DNA of 7,807 nucleotides from Deltaproteobacteria bacterium (GCA_005879095.1 VBLM01000219.1:1-7807), one strand, 5' to 3'. Shown: positions 1 to 7,396, numbered from the stretch's first letter. Numbers and translations: made by a program. Notes: generated from the letters alone by a model not told the origin.

Positions 1-988
1 GAAAAGCGGCAGCGGCACGCCGACCACCGGCATCACGCCCGTCACCATCCCGATGTTGATGAAGGCGTGCCAGAAGAAGAGCGCCGAGATGCCGAGGGCG
101 AGGAAGCTGCCGAACTTGTCGCGGGCGTTGGCAGCGACGTCGAGTGCGGCAAGAACGAGGAAGGCGTACAAAGCGATCAGGATCACCCCGCCCATGAAGC
201 CGTGCTCCTCGGCCCAGACCGAGAAGATGAAGTCGGTATGCTGCTCGGGCAGGAACGCGAGCTGGTTCTGCGTGCCTTCACCCCAGCCCTTGCCGCTCCA
301 CTGTCCCGAGCCGACCGCGATCACGCTCTGGATCGCGTGGTACCCGGCGCCCTTCGCGAACGCCTCCGGGTTCAGGAACGTGAGCACGCGCTGCTTCTGG
401 TAGTCCTTCAGGAAGCGCTTCCAGGCCATCACCGAGCCGAACGCGCCGATCGAAAACATGATGATCAGGTCGCGCCACTTCACCTTGGCGAACATCACCA
501 TCGTCATCGCGATGGCGAACGTCACCAGCGCCGTGCCCAGGTCGGGCTGCTTCATCACCAGCGCGACCGGAATGACGATGAGAAGGAACGGCCGCCACAG
601 GTCGAACAGGCCGTAATACCCTTTGCGCAAGCCGGTCTCGTCGCGCGTGAACCAGCGCGCCAGCACGACGATCACCGCCAGCTTGACGAACTCGCTCGGC
701 TGGATCTGCATGCCGCCGAGTTGCAGCCATCTCCGCGCGCCGAGCACCTTCTTGCCGAAGAAGGCTACGCCCGCGAGCAGCCCCAGCGCGGTGAGATACC
801 CGGGCCAGGCCACCGACCGCGACCGCGCCGACGATCATCCAGCGAAACTGCACCAGCGCCATCACGATCGGCGCGTTCTTGGTCGCCGAGGCGAGGTTCG
901 ACACGCCCAGCGAGCAGATGATCAGCGTGCACAGGACCAGCGGCCAGTGCAGGTGATCGAGCTTTTTTTCCGTCATCCCCAAGGCCAT
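1..988 (-). CDS. rodA: RodA, SEDS peptidoglycan glycosyltransferase (partial at left edge, frameshifted)
   Basis: RodA is the inner-membrane SEDS-family glycosyltransferase that polymerises lipid II during side-wall growth, working with PBP2. The first ~55 codons from ATG 988 encode the N-terminal tail and first membrane helix (LHWPLVLCTLIICSLG). After about position 808-825 the reading moves to another frame, which stays open to base 1 and carries the family landmarks GARRWLQLGG, QPSEFVKLAV, KQPDLGTAL, DYQKQRVLTFLNPE, GAGYHAIQS and PEQHTDFIFSV. The last contains the conserved loop Asp (HTD). The window ends at GVPLPLF, just before the usual SYGGS motif, so only the C-terminal tail is missing. 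The change of frame equals +1 or -2 bases. Compared with E. coli RodA the segment between helix 2 and GARRW is about nine residues short, so a small deletion fits better than an extra base. The start overlaps the mrdA stop by one base (TAATG). A second ATG lies at 976. As written the gene is broken; it could be a real mutation or a sequence error. Confidence 0.88.
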
Positions 989-2826
989 TACTTGTTCCCC
1001 ACCACGGTCACCGGCGTCGCCTCTTCCTCGCGCTTGATGCGGAACCAGGCCTCGACCACCCTCGAGGCTGCCGGCGCAGCCGCTTCCGCGCCCCAGCCGC
1101 CGTGCTCATTCAGGACGACGACCACGATCTCCGGATCCTGCGCCGGCGCGAACGAGGCGAACCACGCGTGATCGCGAGAGAAATACGTCTGCGCCGCCAC
1201 GTCGAGCTTCTGCTTCTGGCCGAGCTTCATCACCTGCGCGGTGCCGGTCTTGCCGGCGAACTGCACGTCCTGCAACCGACTCCGGTACGCCGTTCCCCCC
1301 GGCTCGTTGACGACTGCGATCAAGCCGGCGCGAATCGCGGCGAGCGAGTTTTCCTTGAGCTGCAGCTTGCGCGCCTCCTGCGGCGGGAATTCGCGCAGCA
1401 GCTTGCCGTCGGGCGACTCGATGCGCTTCACCATCTGCGGCACCCACACCGAGCCGCCGTTGGCGATGGCCGCGTACGCGACCGCCTGCTGCAGCGGCGT
1501 GACGTTGACCTCGCCCTGTCCGATGCTGGCGTTGATGGCCTGCGCCCGCAAAGAGCCGGAGGCGGGGTCGACGCTCTTCGAATCCGGAATGATTCCGGTA
1601 ATTTCGCGGCCGAGGTCGAGCCCGGTCGGCTGGCCGTAGCCGAGGTTGTGCGCGGTCTGCGAAAGCGCGTCGAGCCCGACCTTGTCGCCGAGCGCGTAGT
1701 AGTAGACGTCGCACGAGACCTGCAGCGCACGCTTCAGATCGATCGAGCCGTGGCCCTCCGGCTTGTCGCAGCGCCAGCGGTGGTTGCCCATCGTGTAGCC
1801 GCCGTTGCAGAAGCCGGCGCTGGCCGGCGTGATGATTCCGCCCTCGAGTCCCGCCAGCGACGTCACCACCTTGAACGTCGAGCCCGGGTGGTAGTTCTCG
1901 TTCATGACCCGGTTGAGCATCGGCTTCAAAGGATCTTCCGAGAGCTTCTGCAGCTGCGCCCGCGAGATGCGTCCCGACATCTGGTTCGGATCGAACGAAG
2001 GCCGCGAGACCATCGCCAGGATGAAACCGGTCTTCGCTTCCATCACCACGACCGCCCCGGCCCGACCCGGGAACGCGGCGTCGGCCGCTTCCTGCAGCCG
2101 CTCATCGATACTCAGGACCAGATTGTTCCCCGGCGTCGCCGGCACCAGCCGCTCGACCTCGGGAATCAGCGCTTCCTGCGTGTCCTTGTCGAGCTCGCGG
2201 CCCTTCGCGTCGACGGCGATATTCTGCTTTCCGTCCGCGCCGCGCAGCTCGCGCTCCCAGCGCCGCTCGATCCCGCGCCGCCCGATGGTCTGGCCGCGCC
2301 GGTACTCGGGATGGTCGTCCATCTCGTCCGGCGAGACTTCGCTCATGTAGCCGAGCACGTGGCCCAGCGACGCGCTTCCCCGATAGGCGCGGTGCGGCGT
2401 GGGAATCAGGTTGACGCAGGACATCTCGGTCCGGTGCGCCTCGAGCACGTCGACTTGGTCGCGCGGGATGTCGAGCTCGACGAGGAACGGTTTGAACCGT
2501 TCCAGCTTGTCGCGGGAGAGCCAGCTCTTCTGGTAGTCGGCCTTGATGCGCTCCACGTCCTCGGGCGTGAGCTGCAAATGCTCGCGAAGCTTTCCGATGA
2601 CGTCGTCACGCTCCTTGCCCTTGCAGAAGGCGGGGGTCATGAAGACGTCGAACGAGGGCCGGTTGTCGACCAGCGTGCGGCCGCGGCGATCCTTGATCAG
2701 GCCGCGGTCGGCCGGCACGAAGAGCGACTTGCGGAAGTTGGCGAACGCCTGGATGACGTAGTCCTCGCCGCGCAGGATCTGCAGCTGGTAGAGGCGGACG
2801 ACCAGGACCAGCATCGCGCAAACCAC
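988..2826 (-). CDS. mrdA: Penicillin-binding protein 2, transpeptidase (main body, N-terminus lost to duplication)
   Basis: This is the class B PBP2 that cross-links side-wall peptidoglycan in the periplasm as RodA's partner. From a possible GTG at 2826 the frame gives 612 residues: the rest of the membrane anchor (about 1-16), the N-terminal PBP-dimer region (about 30-220, with GQTIGRRGIE), then the transpeptidase domain. The active-site motifs are all present: STFK at 316-319 (nucleophile Ser), SCD at 371-373 (the SxD form seen in MrdA proteins) and KTGT at 526-529. The stop TAA at 990-988 overlaps the rodA start by one base. The gene is interrupted upstream by a 581-bp tandem duplication. 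Joining the true start at 3476 to this body with one repeat unit removed gives exactly 1908 bp, or 635 residues, very near the 633 of E. coli PBP2. As written, this ORF lacks 23 N-terminal residues and could be made only by re-initiation, for example at GTG 2826 or ATG 2814. Confidence 0.93.
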   Translation of the reverse strand: MVCAMLVLVVRLYQLQILRGEDYVIQAFANFRKSLFVPADRGLIKDRRGRTLVDNRPSFDVFMTPAFCKGKERDDVIGKLREHLQLTPEDVERIKADYQKSWLSRDKLERFKPFLVELDIPRDQVDVLEAHRTEMSCVNLIPTPHRAYRGSASLGHVLGYMSEVSPDEMDDHPEYRRGQTIGRRGIERRWERELRGADGKQNIAVDAKGRELDKDTQEALIPEVERLVPATPGNNLVLSIDERLQEAADAAFPGRAGAVVVMEAKTGFILAMVSRPSFDPNQMSGRISRAQLQKLSEDPLKPMLNRVMNENYHPGSTFKVVTSLAGLEGGIITPASAGFCNGGYTMGNHRWRCDKPEGHGSIDLKRALQVSCDVYYYALGDKVGLDALSQTAHNLGYGQPTGLDLGREITGIIPDSKSVDPASGSLRAQAINASIGQGEVNVTPLQQAVAYAAIANGGSVWVPQMVKRIESPDGKLLREFPPQEARKLQLKENSLAAIRAGLIAVVNEPGGTAYRSRLQDVQFAGKTGTAQVMKLGQKQKLDVAAQTYFSRDHAWFASFAPAQDPEIVVVVLNEHGGWGAEAAAPAASRVVEAWFRIKREEEATPVTVVGNK

Positions 2827-3432
2827 GATCAGCGCGCCCAGCGCCGCGCGCTCCCGCGCCGCCCGATGGTCTGGCCGCGCCGGTACTCGGGATGGTCGTC
2901 CATCTCGTCCGGCGTGACTTCGCTCATGTAGCCGAGCACGTGGCCCAGCGACGCGCTTCCCCGATAGGCGCGGTGCGGCGTGGGAATCAGGTTGACGCAG
3001 GACATCTCGGTCCGGTGCGCCTCGAGCACGTCGACTTGGTCGCGCGGGATGTCGAGCTCGACGAGGAACGGTTTGAACCGTTCCAGCTTGTCGCGGGAGA
3101 GCCAGCTCTTCTGGTAGTCGGCCTTGATGCGCTCCACGTCCTCGGGCGTGAGCTGCAAATGCTCGCGAAGCTTTCCGATGACGTCGTCACGCTCCTTGCC
3201 CTTGCAGAAGGCGGGGGTCATGAAGACGTCGAACGAGGGCCGGTTGTCGACCAGCGTGCGGCCGCGGCGATCCTTGATCAGGCCGCGGTCGGCCGGCACG
3301 AAGAGCGACTTGCGGAAGTTGGCGAACGCCTGGATGACGTAGTCCTCGCCGCGCAGGATCTGCAGCTGGTAGAGCCGGACGACCAGGACCAGCATCGCGC
3401 AAACGACGATCAGCGCGCCGAGCGCCGCGCGC
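2271..3432. repeat. Exact 581-bp tandem direct duplication within mrdA
   Basis: Unit A is 2271-2851 and unit B is 2852-3432, head to tail with no spacer. Reading both side by side I find four mismatches: 2334 a/2915 t, 2794 g/3375 c, 2824 c/3405 g and 2839 c/3420 g, so about 99.3% identity. Identity stops sharply at both borders (2270 a versus 2851 c; 2852 t versus 3433 g). There is no insertion sequence and no obvious long homology at the junction. As 581 is not a multiple of three, the duplication shifts the PBP2 frame. It may be a recent replication-slippage event or a misassembly of two strain variants. Confidence 0.95.
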
Positions 3433-3476
3433 GGCCGGATCTCGCGGATGTCGTCGAAATCCCTCCGGACGAGCAT
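2829..3476 (-). pseudogene. mrdA: PBP2 N-terminal fragment (first copy of duplicated 5' end)
   Basis: This is the natural 5' end of mrdA. ATG 3476 overlaps the mreD stop by one base (TGATG), which fixes the start. The frame encodes 215 residues: a short basic cytoplasmic tail (MLVRRDFDDIREIRPR), one membrane anchor (about 17-33) and the start of the periplasmic dimerisation region. It follows normal PBP2 up to GQTIGRRG, then runs through the duplication junction at 2851/2852 and ends at TGA 2831-2829 after the aberrant tail SARRWAR. It has no transpeptidase domain and cannot cross-link. It is a fragment of the gene whose body lies at 988-2826. If the duplication is an assembly artefact the two pieces are one intact gene. 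If it is real, the cell would make a short membrane-anchored stub unless translation restarts downstream. Confidence 0.85.
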
Positions 3477-3982
3477 CAGTGCAGCCCTCCGGTGTCGGCG
3501 TGGAGGAAACCCGCGTCGAGCCGGCGCAAGATGGAGAAGACGATCGGCGCGGCGATGGCGGTCCCGATCGCCGACCAGAGCAGCGACCCGATCTCGAGGT
3601 GGAAACCGGCGCCGGTGAAGAAGCCGAAGACGAGCGTGGCGATGAGCGAGTGCACCAGCGAGGCGCCGAATGCGACCGCCGCCGATTGCACGCCGCCCTC
3701 GGTCTTCAACGCGCTCCCGCCCAGGCGCACCACGACGAACGTGAGCACGGCGAGAAACGTATAGAGGAAAGCTGGCGTGGCGGAGGTCAGATCGGAGAGA
3801 TAACCGGCGGCCGCCGAGAGCGCCGCGCCTTCGACCACGTCGTCGTGCAGCGCCAGATAGAGGACGACGATCAGCAGCAGGTCGGGGCGCGCCGCTGTCA
3901 GATGGAAGAGGAACGGCACCACCGATTCGATGACGCCAAGCGCAACGCACACCAGGATCACGAGGACGATCCGCAGCGTCAT
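3476..3982 (-). CDS. mreD: MreD, rod-shape-determining inner-membrane protein
   Basis: MreD is a small integral membrane protein of the elongasome that works with MreC to couple cytoskeletal MreB to PBP2/RodA. The 168-residue product is of usual MreD length and nearly all hydrophobic. Membrane segments are visible at about 4-26, 33-46, 50-62, 70-88, 100-123 and 130-150. The stretch RPDLLLIVVLYLALHDD followed by EGAALSAAAGYLSDL resembles the MreD pattern of a Pro-Asp-Leu-rich helix then a Gly-rich loop with Asp. ATG 3982 overlaps the mreC stop by four bases (ATGA), and its stop overlaps the mrdA start by one base (TGATG), so it is translationally coupled on both sides. MreD sequences are poorly conserved, so the name rests on topology, size and its place between mreC and mrdA. 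Confidence 0.92.
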   Translation of the reverse strand: MTLRIVLVILVCVALGVIESVVPFLFHLTAARPDLLLIVVLYLALHDDVVEGAALSAAAGYLSDLTSATPAFLYTFLAVLTFVVVRLGGSALKTEGGVQSAAVAFGASLVHSLIATLVFGFFTGAGFHLEIGSLLWSAIGTAIAAPIVFSILRRLDAGFLHADTGGLH

Positions 3983-4896
3983 TGCGGGCTCCCCGCGATC
4001 GGCTCGTTCACCGGCGCCGCTGGCGGCGGGGTGGGTTCGGCAGCGACTACCACCGACACCTCGTCGAGACGCGAGAAGTCGACCGCCGGCACCACTTCGG
4101 CGTCGAGGAACAGCCCGTGCGGCTTCCGCGTGACGTTGGTCACCCGGCCGATGCGCAGGCCCTGCGGAAAGAAGCCCTGGCCGCCCGCGGTGATGAGGGC
4201 GTCGCCTTCCTGCAGGTCGTCGCTGCGCGCGGCGTACTCGAGCTTGCAGCGGCCGATATCGCCGGTGCCTTTCACCGTGCTGCGGCTGCGGGTGCGCTGC
4301 GTGATCGCGGGCACCGCGCTCAACGGACTGACGATCAACTGCACGTCGGCGTAGCTGGCGGTGAGCTGTGCGACGGTTCCGACGATCCCCTCGGGCGCGA
4401 TCACCGCCGCGCCTTTGACGACGCCGTCGTCGGTACCGCGCGCGATCCGCAGCGTATGGCTGTGCGGCGAGGCGCCGACCGCCACCACCCGCGAAATGAG
4501 CAGCCGCGTCGGCGCCTGCTTGTCGGTGAAATCGAGCAGCCGCTTGAGCCGCTCGTTTTCCAGGCGCAGCTCGGTCGTCTGCTGCTCGGTCGAGCGGGAG
4601 CGCAGGAGATCGCGCCGCAGTCGGAGGTTCTCCTCGCGGACGCCGCGCAGCGCGATGTACCCGCGCCAGACGTCCAGGGTAGCGAACGCCGCCCCGGTGA
4701 TGGTTTTCTCGATCGGCGCGGTGAGCGAGACGATCACCTTGTCGACCGGGTTGAGGTCGCGGCCCTTCTTCGCCTTGACGAAGAAAATCACGAACGGGAC
4801 CGCCAGCAGGGCGACCACGAAGATCGGCTCGCGAAAGCGCTTGAGGATGGAACCCACTGGGTATCCGAACGTTCGGCAGGCATCGGTCCTTCCCAC
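3979..4896 (-). CDS. mreC: MreC, rod-shape-determining periplasmic protein
   Basis: MreC is a bitopic protein whose periplasmic domain self-associates and activates PBP2/RodA. From GTG 4896 there are 305 residues: a membrane anchor at about 25-41 (IFVVALLAVPFVIFFVK), a charged coiled coil at about 84-122 and the double beta-barrel MreC domain at about 130-286. Family features are PEGIVGTVAQLT (169-180), DVQLIVSPLSAVPA (184-197) and ITAGGQGFFPQGLRIG (235-250). A Pro-rich tail follows. The start is uncertain. GTG 4896 has little ribosome-binding signal. GTG 4857 gives a 292-residue form beginning right before the basic tail and anchor. A better-looking signal, GGAAGGA then ATG 4883-4881, is in the next frame. 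This is the first gene of the mreC-mreD-mrdA-rodA operon; mreB is not adjacent. Confidence 0.93.
   Translation of the reverse strand: MGRTDACRTFGYPVGSILKRFREPIFVVALLAVPFVIFFVKAKKGRDLNPVDKVIVSLTAPIEKTITGAAFATLDVWRGYIALRGVREENLRLRRDLLRSRSTEQQTTELRLENERLKRLLDFTDKQAPTRLLISRVVAVGASPHSHTLRIARGTDDGVVKGAAVIAPEGIVGTVAQLTASYADVQLIVSPLSAVPAITQRTRSRSTVKGTGDIGRCKLEYAARSDDLQEGDALITAGGQGFFPQGLRIGRVTNVTRKPHGLFLDAEVVPAVDFSRLDEVSVVVAAEPTPPPAAPVNEPIAGSPQ
4865..4876. other. 12-bp perfect palindrome at the mreC 5' end
   Basis: CCGAACGTTCGG is its own reverse complement. It lies between the candidate mreC promoter and the GTG at 4857, so it is either inside the first codons of mreC or in its leader. It could be an operator half-site pair or chance in GC-rich DNA. 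No regulator is recognisable from it. Confidence 0.35.
4881..4893 (-). promoter_or_regulatory. Ribosome-binding-like GGAAGGA before an out-of-frame ATG at mreC
   Basis: On the minus strand GGAAGGA (4893-4887) is followed after three bases by ATG (4883-4881). This ATG is one frame off MreC. Adding a single G at the GGG near 4857-4853 would join it to GSILKRFREP, giving a start MPAERSDTQWGSILK. The spacing is somewhat short for a Shine-Dalgarno site, so this is only a candidate for the true start. Confidence 0.35.
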
Positions 4897-4905
4897 CGTT
4901 TCTGC

Positions 4906-4934
4906 TTGATTCTCTCGCCCGGCTTCTCTAGGGT
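4906..4934 (+). promoter_or_regulatory. Candidate sigma70-type promoter for the SurA/PpiD-like gene
   Basis: TTGATT (4906-4911), a 17-base spacer and TAGGGT (4929-4934) give a weak promoter facing right, about 50 bases before ATG 4984. It overlaps the leftward mreC promoter candidate, so the two would compete if both are used. The matches are partial (4/6 and 3/6). Confidence 0.3.
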
Positions 4935-4939
4935 GTCAA
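4909..4939 (-). promoter_or_regulatory. Candidate sigma70-type promoter for the mreC operon
   Basis: The minus strand carries a perfect -35 hexamer TTGACA (4939-4934) and, after 19 bases, GAGAAT (4914-4909), four of six matches to TATAAT. The spacer is longer than the ideal 17. Transcription would start around 4900, nearly on top of GTG 4896, which favours a translation start further downstream (4883 or 4857). Confidence 0.4.
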
Positions 4940-4983
4940 GCTTTCCAAACAGCCGTGGGGACGGCAGTTTCCGGGTAAATCCG

Positions 4984-6590
4984 ATGCTCGATGTGATGCG
5001 TTCAAACGCGAAGTCCTCGCTGATCGCGCTGATCTTCGGCGCCATCATCGTCACCTTCATTTTCTCATTCGGCCGCGGGTCGTCGGGCTTCCGCACCCGC
5101 ACGCCGGAGACATGGGCGGCCCGGGTCAACGGCGACCTGGTGACCGCGAGCGATTTCGCGCAGGCGTACTCCAACCGCTTCCGCCAGATGTCGGCGATGC
5201 GCGGCGGCAAGTACACCACCGAAAACGCCAAGGCCGACAACCTCAAGGAGGAGACGCTCAAGGGCCTGGTCGATCAGGAGTTGATCGCGCAGCAGGCGGA
5301 CGACCTGGGCTCGTCGTCAGCGACGCGGAAGTTGCCGACGCCATCGCCAAGAGCCCCCAGTTCCAGCAGGAGGGCAAGTTCGACTTCGACTACTACAAGC
5401 GGCTGGTCGAAAACGGCTACGGCATGAGCATCAGCCGCTTCGAGGGCGCGTGGCGGCGCGACCTCTTGCGCGCCAAGGTCGTACAGGCCGCCATCGCCGG
5501 CGCCAACGTCAGCGACGACGAGGTGAAGGCGGGGTACCAGGCGCAGCACGAGAGCGCGGCGATCAGCTACGTGCGGCTCAACGCGTTCATGTTCCGCGAC
5601 AAGGTGAGCGCGACCGACGCGGAAGGCGACGAGTACGCCAAGTCGCATACGGACGAGATCCAGAAGAAGTACGAGGCCGACGTCGCCACGCGGTTCACGC
5701 AGGCGGCAGCGATGAAAGTGCGGGCGATCACGATCCCGGTCCCCCCGGGTGCGAGCGCGGACGTCGAGGGCACGGCGCGCGGAAAGATCGAAGCGGCTTT
5801 GAAGGAAGTGAAGGCCGGCAAGGATTTCGCCGAGGTGGCCAAGGCGCAGAGCGAGGACCAGGCGACCAAGGCGAACGGGGGCGACCTCGGCTTCATCGCC
5901 AAGGGGCAGTCGCCGTACGGGAAGACGCTGGAGGAAGCGGCGGCGAAGCTCAAGCCGGGGCAGGTGTCGGAAATCTTCAAGGATCGCTCGGGCTTCCACG
6001 TCTTGAAGGGGGAGGAAGAGCGGCCGGCGCGGGTGCAGCCGCTGGACGAGGTCCGCAGGCAGATCGCGAAGGAACTGGTGCAGGCCGACAAGGCCAAGGC
6101 GCTGGCGAAGCAGAAGGCGGAAGAGGCGCTGGCGCAGTTGCGCGCGGGTAAGGAATTGAAGGACCTCTTCCCGCAGAAGAAGGCCGACACCGGGCAGTTC
6201 GATTTCTCCTCGTTCACCACGCCGCAGACGGCGGACACCGAGCCGTTCCACCCCATGGGCGGGTACGTGCCGGGCATCGGTCAGGCGCCGAAGCTGTCCT
6301 CGGCGGCGTTCGCGCTGACACAGCCCGGCGCGGTGCCGGCGGCGCCGGTCGAGGAAGGCGACACCTGGTACGTCTTCAAGCTCAAGTCGCGCGAGCGGGC
6401 CGACCCGTCCAAGCTCACCGCCGACGAGAAGAAGTCGCTGCAGGACCGGCTCGTCCAGCAGAAGCAGGGCGAGCTCTATTCCAAGTGGATCGAGACCCTG
6501 CGCAAGAAGTCGAAGATCGTGGAGAACGAAAGCGTCCTCTCGTACGAGACCGGCGTCGGCCACGAGCAATACCAGCCGGACGACTTCTAG
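4984..6590 (+). CDS. SurA/PpiD-like membrane-anchored peptidyl-prolyl cis-trans isomerase (one frameshift)
   Basis: This is a periplasmic folding chaperone/parvulin-type prolyl isomerase, probably helping outer-membrane or secreted proteins fold. One missing base corrected gives 535 residues. A single N-terminal membrane anchor (about 12-30) follows a short basic tail, as in PpiD. A SurA-N-like helical region starts at ARVNGDLVTASDFAQAY (about 46) and runs to about 240. The parvulin domain spans about 244-345 and includes GKDFAEVAKAQSED, GGDLGFI and SGFHVLKGEE. A long helical C-terminal region follows, ending at TAG 6590. The frame breaks at GGG 5307-5309: ahead it reads IAQQADDLG, and one base over it continues LVVSDAEVADAIAKSP. 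A fourth G (ctggggctc) would restore it. ATG 4984 is chosen because it begins the anchor; ATG 4996 is possible. It is divergent from mreC. As written the product stops early at about 5427 with a nonsense tail. PpiD versus SurA naming is unresolved. Confidence 0.9.
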
Positions 6591-6595
6591 GGGTT

Positions 6596-6647
6596 GGGGA
6601 CACCCTTCGGGGACACCCTTCGGGGACACCCTTCCGGGACACCCTTC
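6596..6647 (+). repeat. Four tandem 13-bp repeats, GGGGACACCCTTC
   Basis: Four perfect-period copies lie at 6596-6608, 6609-6621, 6622-6634 and 6635-6647. The last begins with C instead of G. They lie directly between the SurA-like stop codon and the transposase stop codon. Copies of GGGGACACCC can pair with GGGTGTCCCC in the right array. They may serve as transposase recognition sites, and I see no U-run to support a simple terminator. Confidence 0.92.
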
Positions 6648-6649
6648 GA

Positions 6650-7291
6650 TCAAGCCGCGCGCGGCGGGATGATCGACCCGACTCGCCGTTCGATCTCTCT
6701 GAGAAACACCTCATCACCGAGCGGCATCCCACTTGCGATGTGCCTTCGCAGCGCGTCGAGCATGTTCGCGTCGATCGTCTCGTTCACGAATCTTGCCCAA
6801 TCACGCCGGCGAGCGAGGAGCGGCGCCACGACCACGAGCTCATCGTCTTGTCCGAAGAGGTGCGCGCGAGCGCTGCTCCACTCGTATTCCGCCGCCGACG
6901 AGACGAGGCCCGCCCGAACCGGATTCAGCTCGATGTACCGTGCCGCCGAGAGCGTGTGCGCATCGTCCATCGGATACGAGGCGAACCTGCCCTGCCACAA
7001 GTGCCCGCGCCACCGCTCGCGTTTGTTGATCTCGCGCGTATATTTCTGGTGGGCATCGCCGATGGCGCAGCGGAGCGCGGCTTCCGATTCAGGCACCGCG
7101 ATCATGTGCGCGTGATTGGGCATCAGGCAGTAGGCCCAGATCTCGACGCCCGATCGCGCGCACGATTCGGACATCACGCTCCGGTATCTCGCGAAGTCTT
7201 CCTGGCACATGAACGTGCGCATCCGGCGGTTGCCGCGTTGGGTGATGTGGTGAGGAACTCCGGGGACGACGATTCGAGCGGTTCTTGGCAT
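6650..7291 (-). CDS. REP-associated tyrosine transposase (Y1/HUH, IS200-like superfamily)
   Basis: This is a single-strand DNA nuclease/transposase of the TnpA-REP (RAYT) type, 213 residues from ATG 7291, chosen because MPRTARIVVPGVPHHITQRG is the usual N-terminus. A longer start at 7321 would add ten residues. The metal-binding HUH motif is in AYCLMPNHAHMIAVP (His 60 and His 62). The probable catalytic Tyr is Tyr 84 in AHQKYTREINKR, followed by GHLWQGRFASYPMD. Further family signatures are RYIELNPVRAGLV (119-131), YEWSSARAH (136-144) and the C-terminal MPLGDEVFLREIERRVG. All key residues and the full length are present, so the enzyme looks intact. The coding sequence runs against its neighbours and is enclosed by two oppositely oriented short-repeat arrays, the likely substrates. 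RAYTs are commonly single-copy domesticated genes tied to their REP sequences, so it may act on repeats elsewhere in the genome. Confidence 0.93.
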   Translation of the reverse strand: MPRTARIVVPGVPHHITQRGNRRMRTFMCQEDFARYRSVMSESCARSGVEIWAYCLMPNHAHMIAVPESEAALRCAIGDAHQKYTREINKRERWRGHLWQGRFASYPMDDAHTLSAARYIELNPVRAGLVSSAAEYEWSSARAHLFGQDDELVVVAPLLARRRDWARFVNETIDANMLDALRRHIASGMPLGDEVFLREIERRVGSIIPPRAA

Positions 7292-7336
7292 GCCGCATAG
7301 CTTACGAAAGGGGGCTGACATCGCGCCCTGTCGAGA

Positions 7337-7396
7337 GTGTCCCGCGAGAGTGTCCCGCGAGGGTGTCCCCCAAGGGTGTCCCCAGAATCGTGTCCC
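7337..7396 (-). repeat. Five tandem ~13-bp repeats, GGGACAC core, inverted relative to left array
   Basis: GTGTCCC on the plus strand (GGGACAC on the minus) occurs at 7337, 7350, 7363, 7376 and 7390, with steps of 13, 13, 13 and 14 bases. The copies are more diverged than the left array (agtgtcccgcg, gggtgtcccc, tcgtgtcccc). Read from the minus strand they match GGGGACACCCTT and so form an inverted partner to the left array. They lie in the leader/promoter region of the downstream SelU-like gene. Confidence 0.88.

Noticed and set aside
963..969. A AAA AAG slippery heptamer at codons 6-7 of rodA, as a programmed -1 frameshift
   Set aside because: A -1 shift gives a different frame from the downstream RodA frame, and about 45 residues of good RodA N-terminus follow in the original frame.
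1102..2931. Long plus-strand open frame (609 codons) opposite mrdA, and similar ones at 67-921 and 3982-4980
   Set aside because: Shadow frames of GC-rich coding DNA. They are Arg/Leu/His-rich with no recognisable domain, and the opposite strand holds clear PBP2, RodA, MreC and MreD.
4952..4965. Small hairpin GCCGT-GGGG-ACGGC in the SurA-like leader as a regulator
   Set aside because: Only five base pairs, common by chance in GC-rich DNA, with no other riboswitch or attenuator feature.
6591..6650. Rho-independent terminator for the SurA-like gene
   Set aside because: The left repeats are direct, not self-complementary within the array, and no T-run follows.
5274..6653. Long minus-strand open frame (459 codons) opposite the SurA-like gene
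   Set aside because: Low-complexity Leu/Arg-rich shadow; the plus strand has a full parvulin-type protein.
6596..7396. CRISPR array
   Set aside because: The units are 13 bases long and directly tandem with no spacers, and no cas genes are present.
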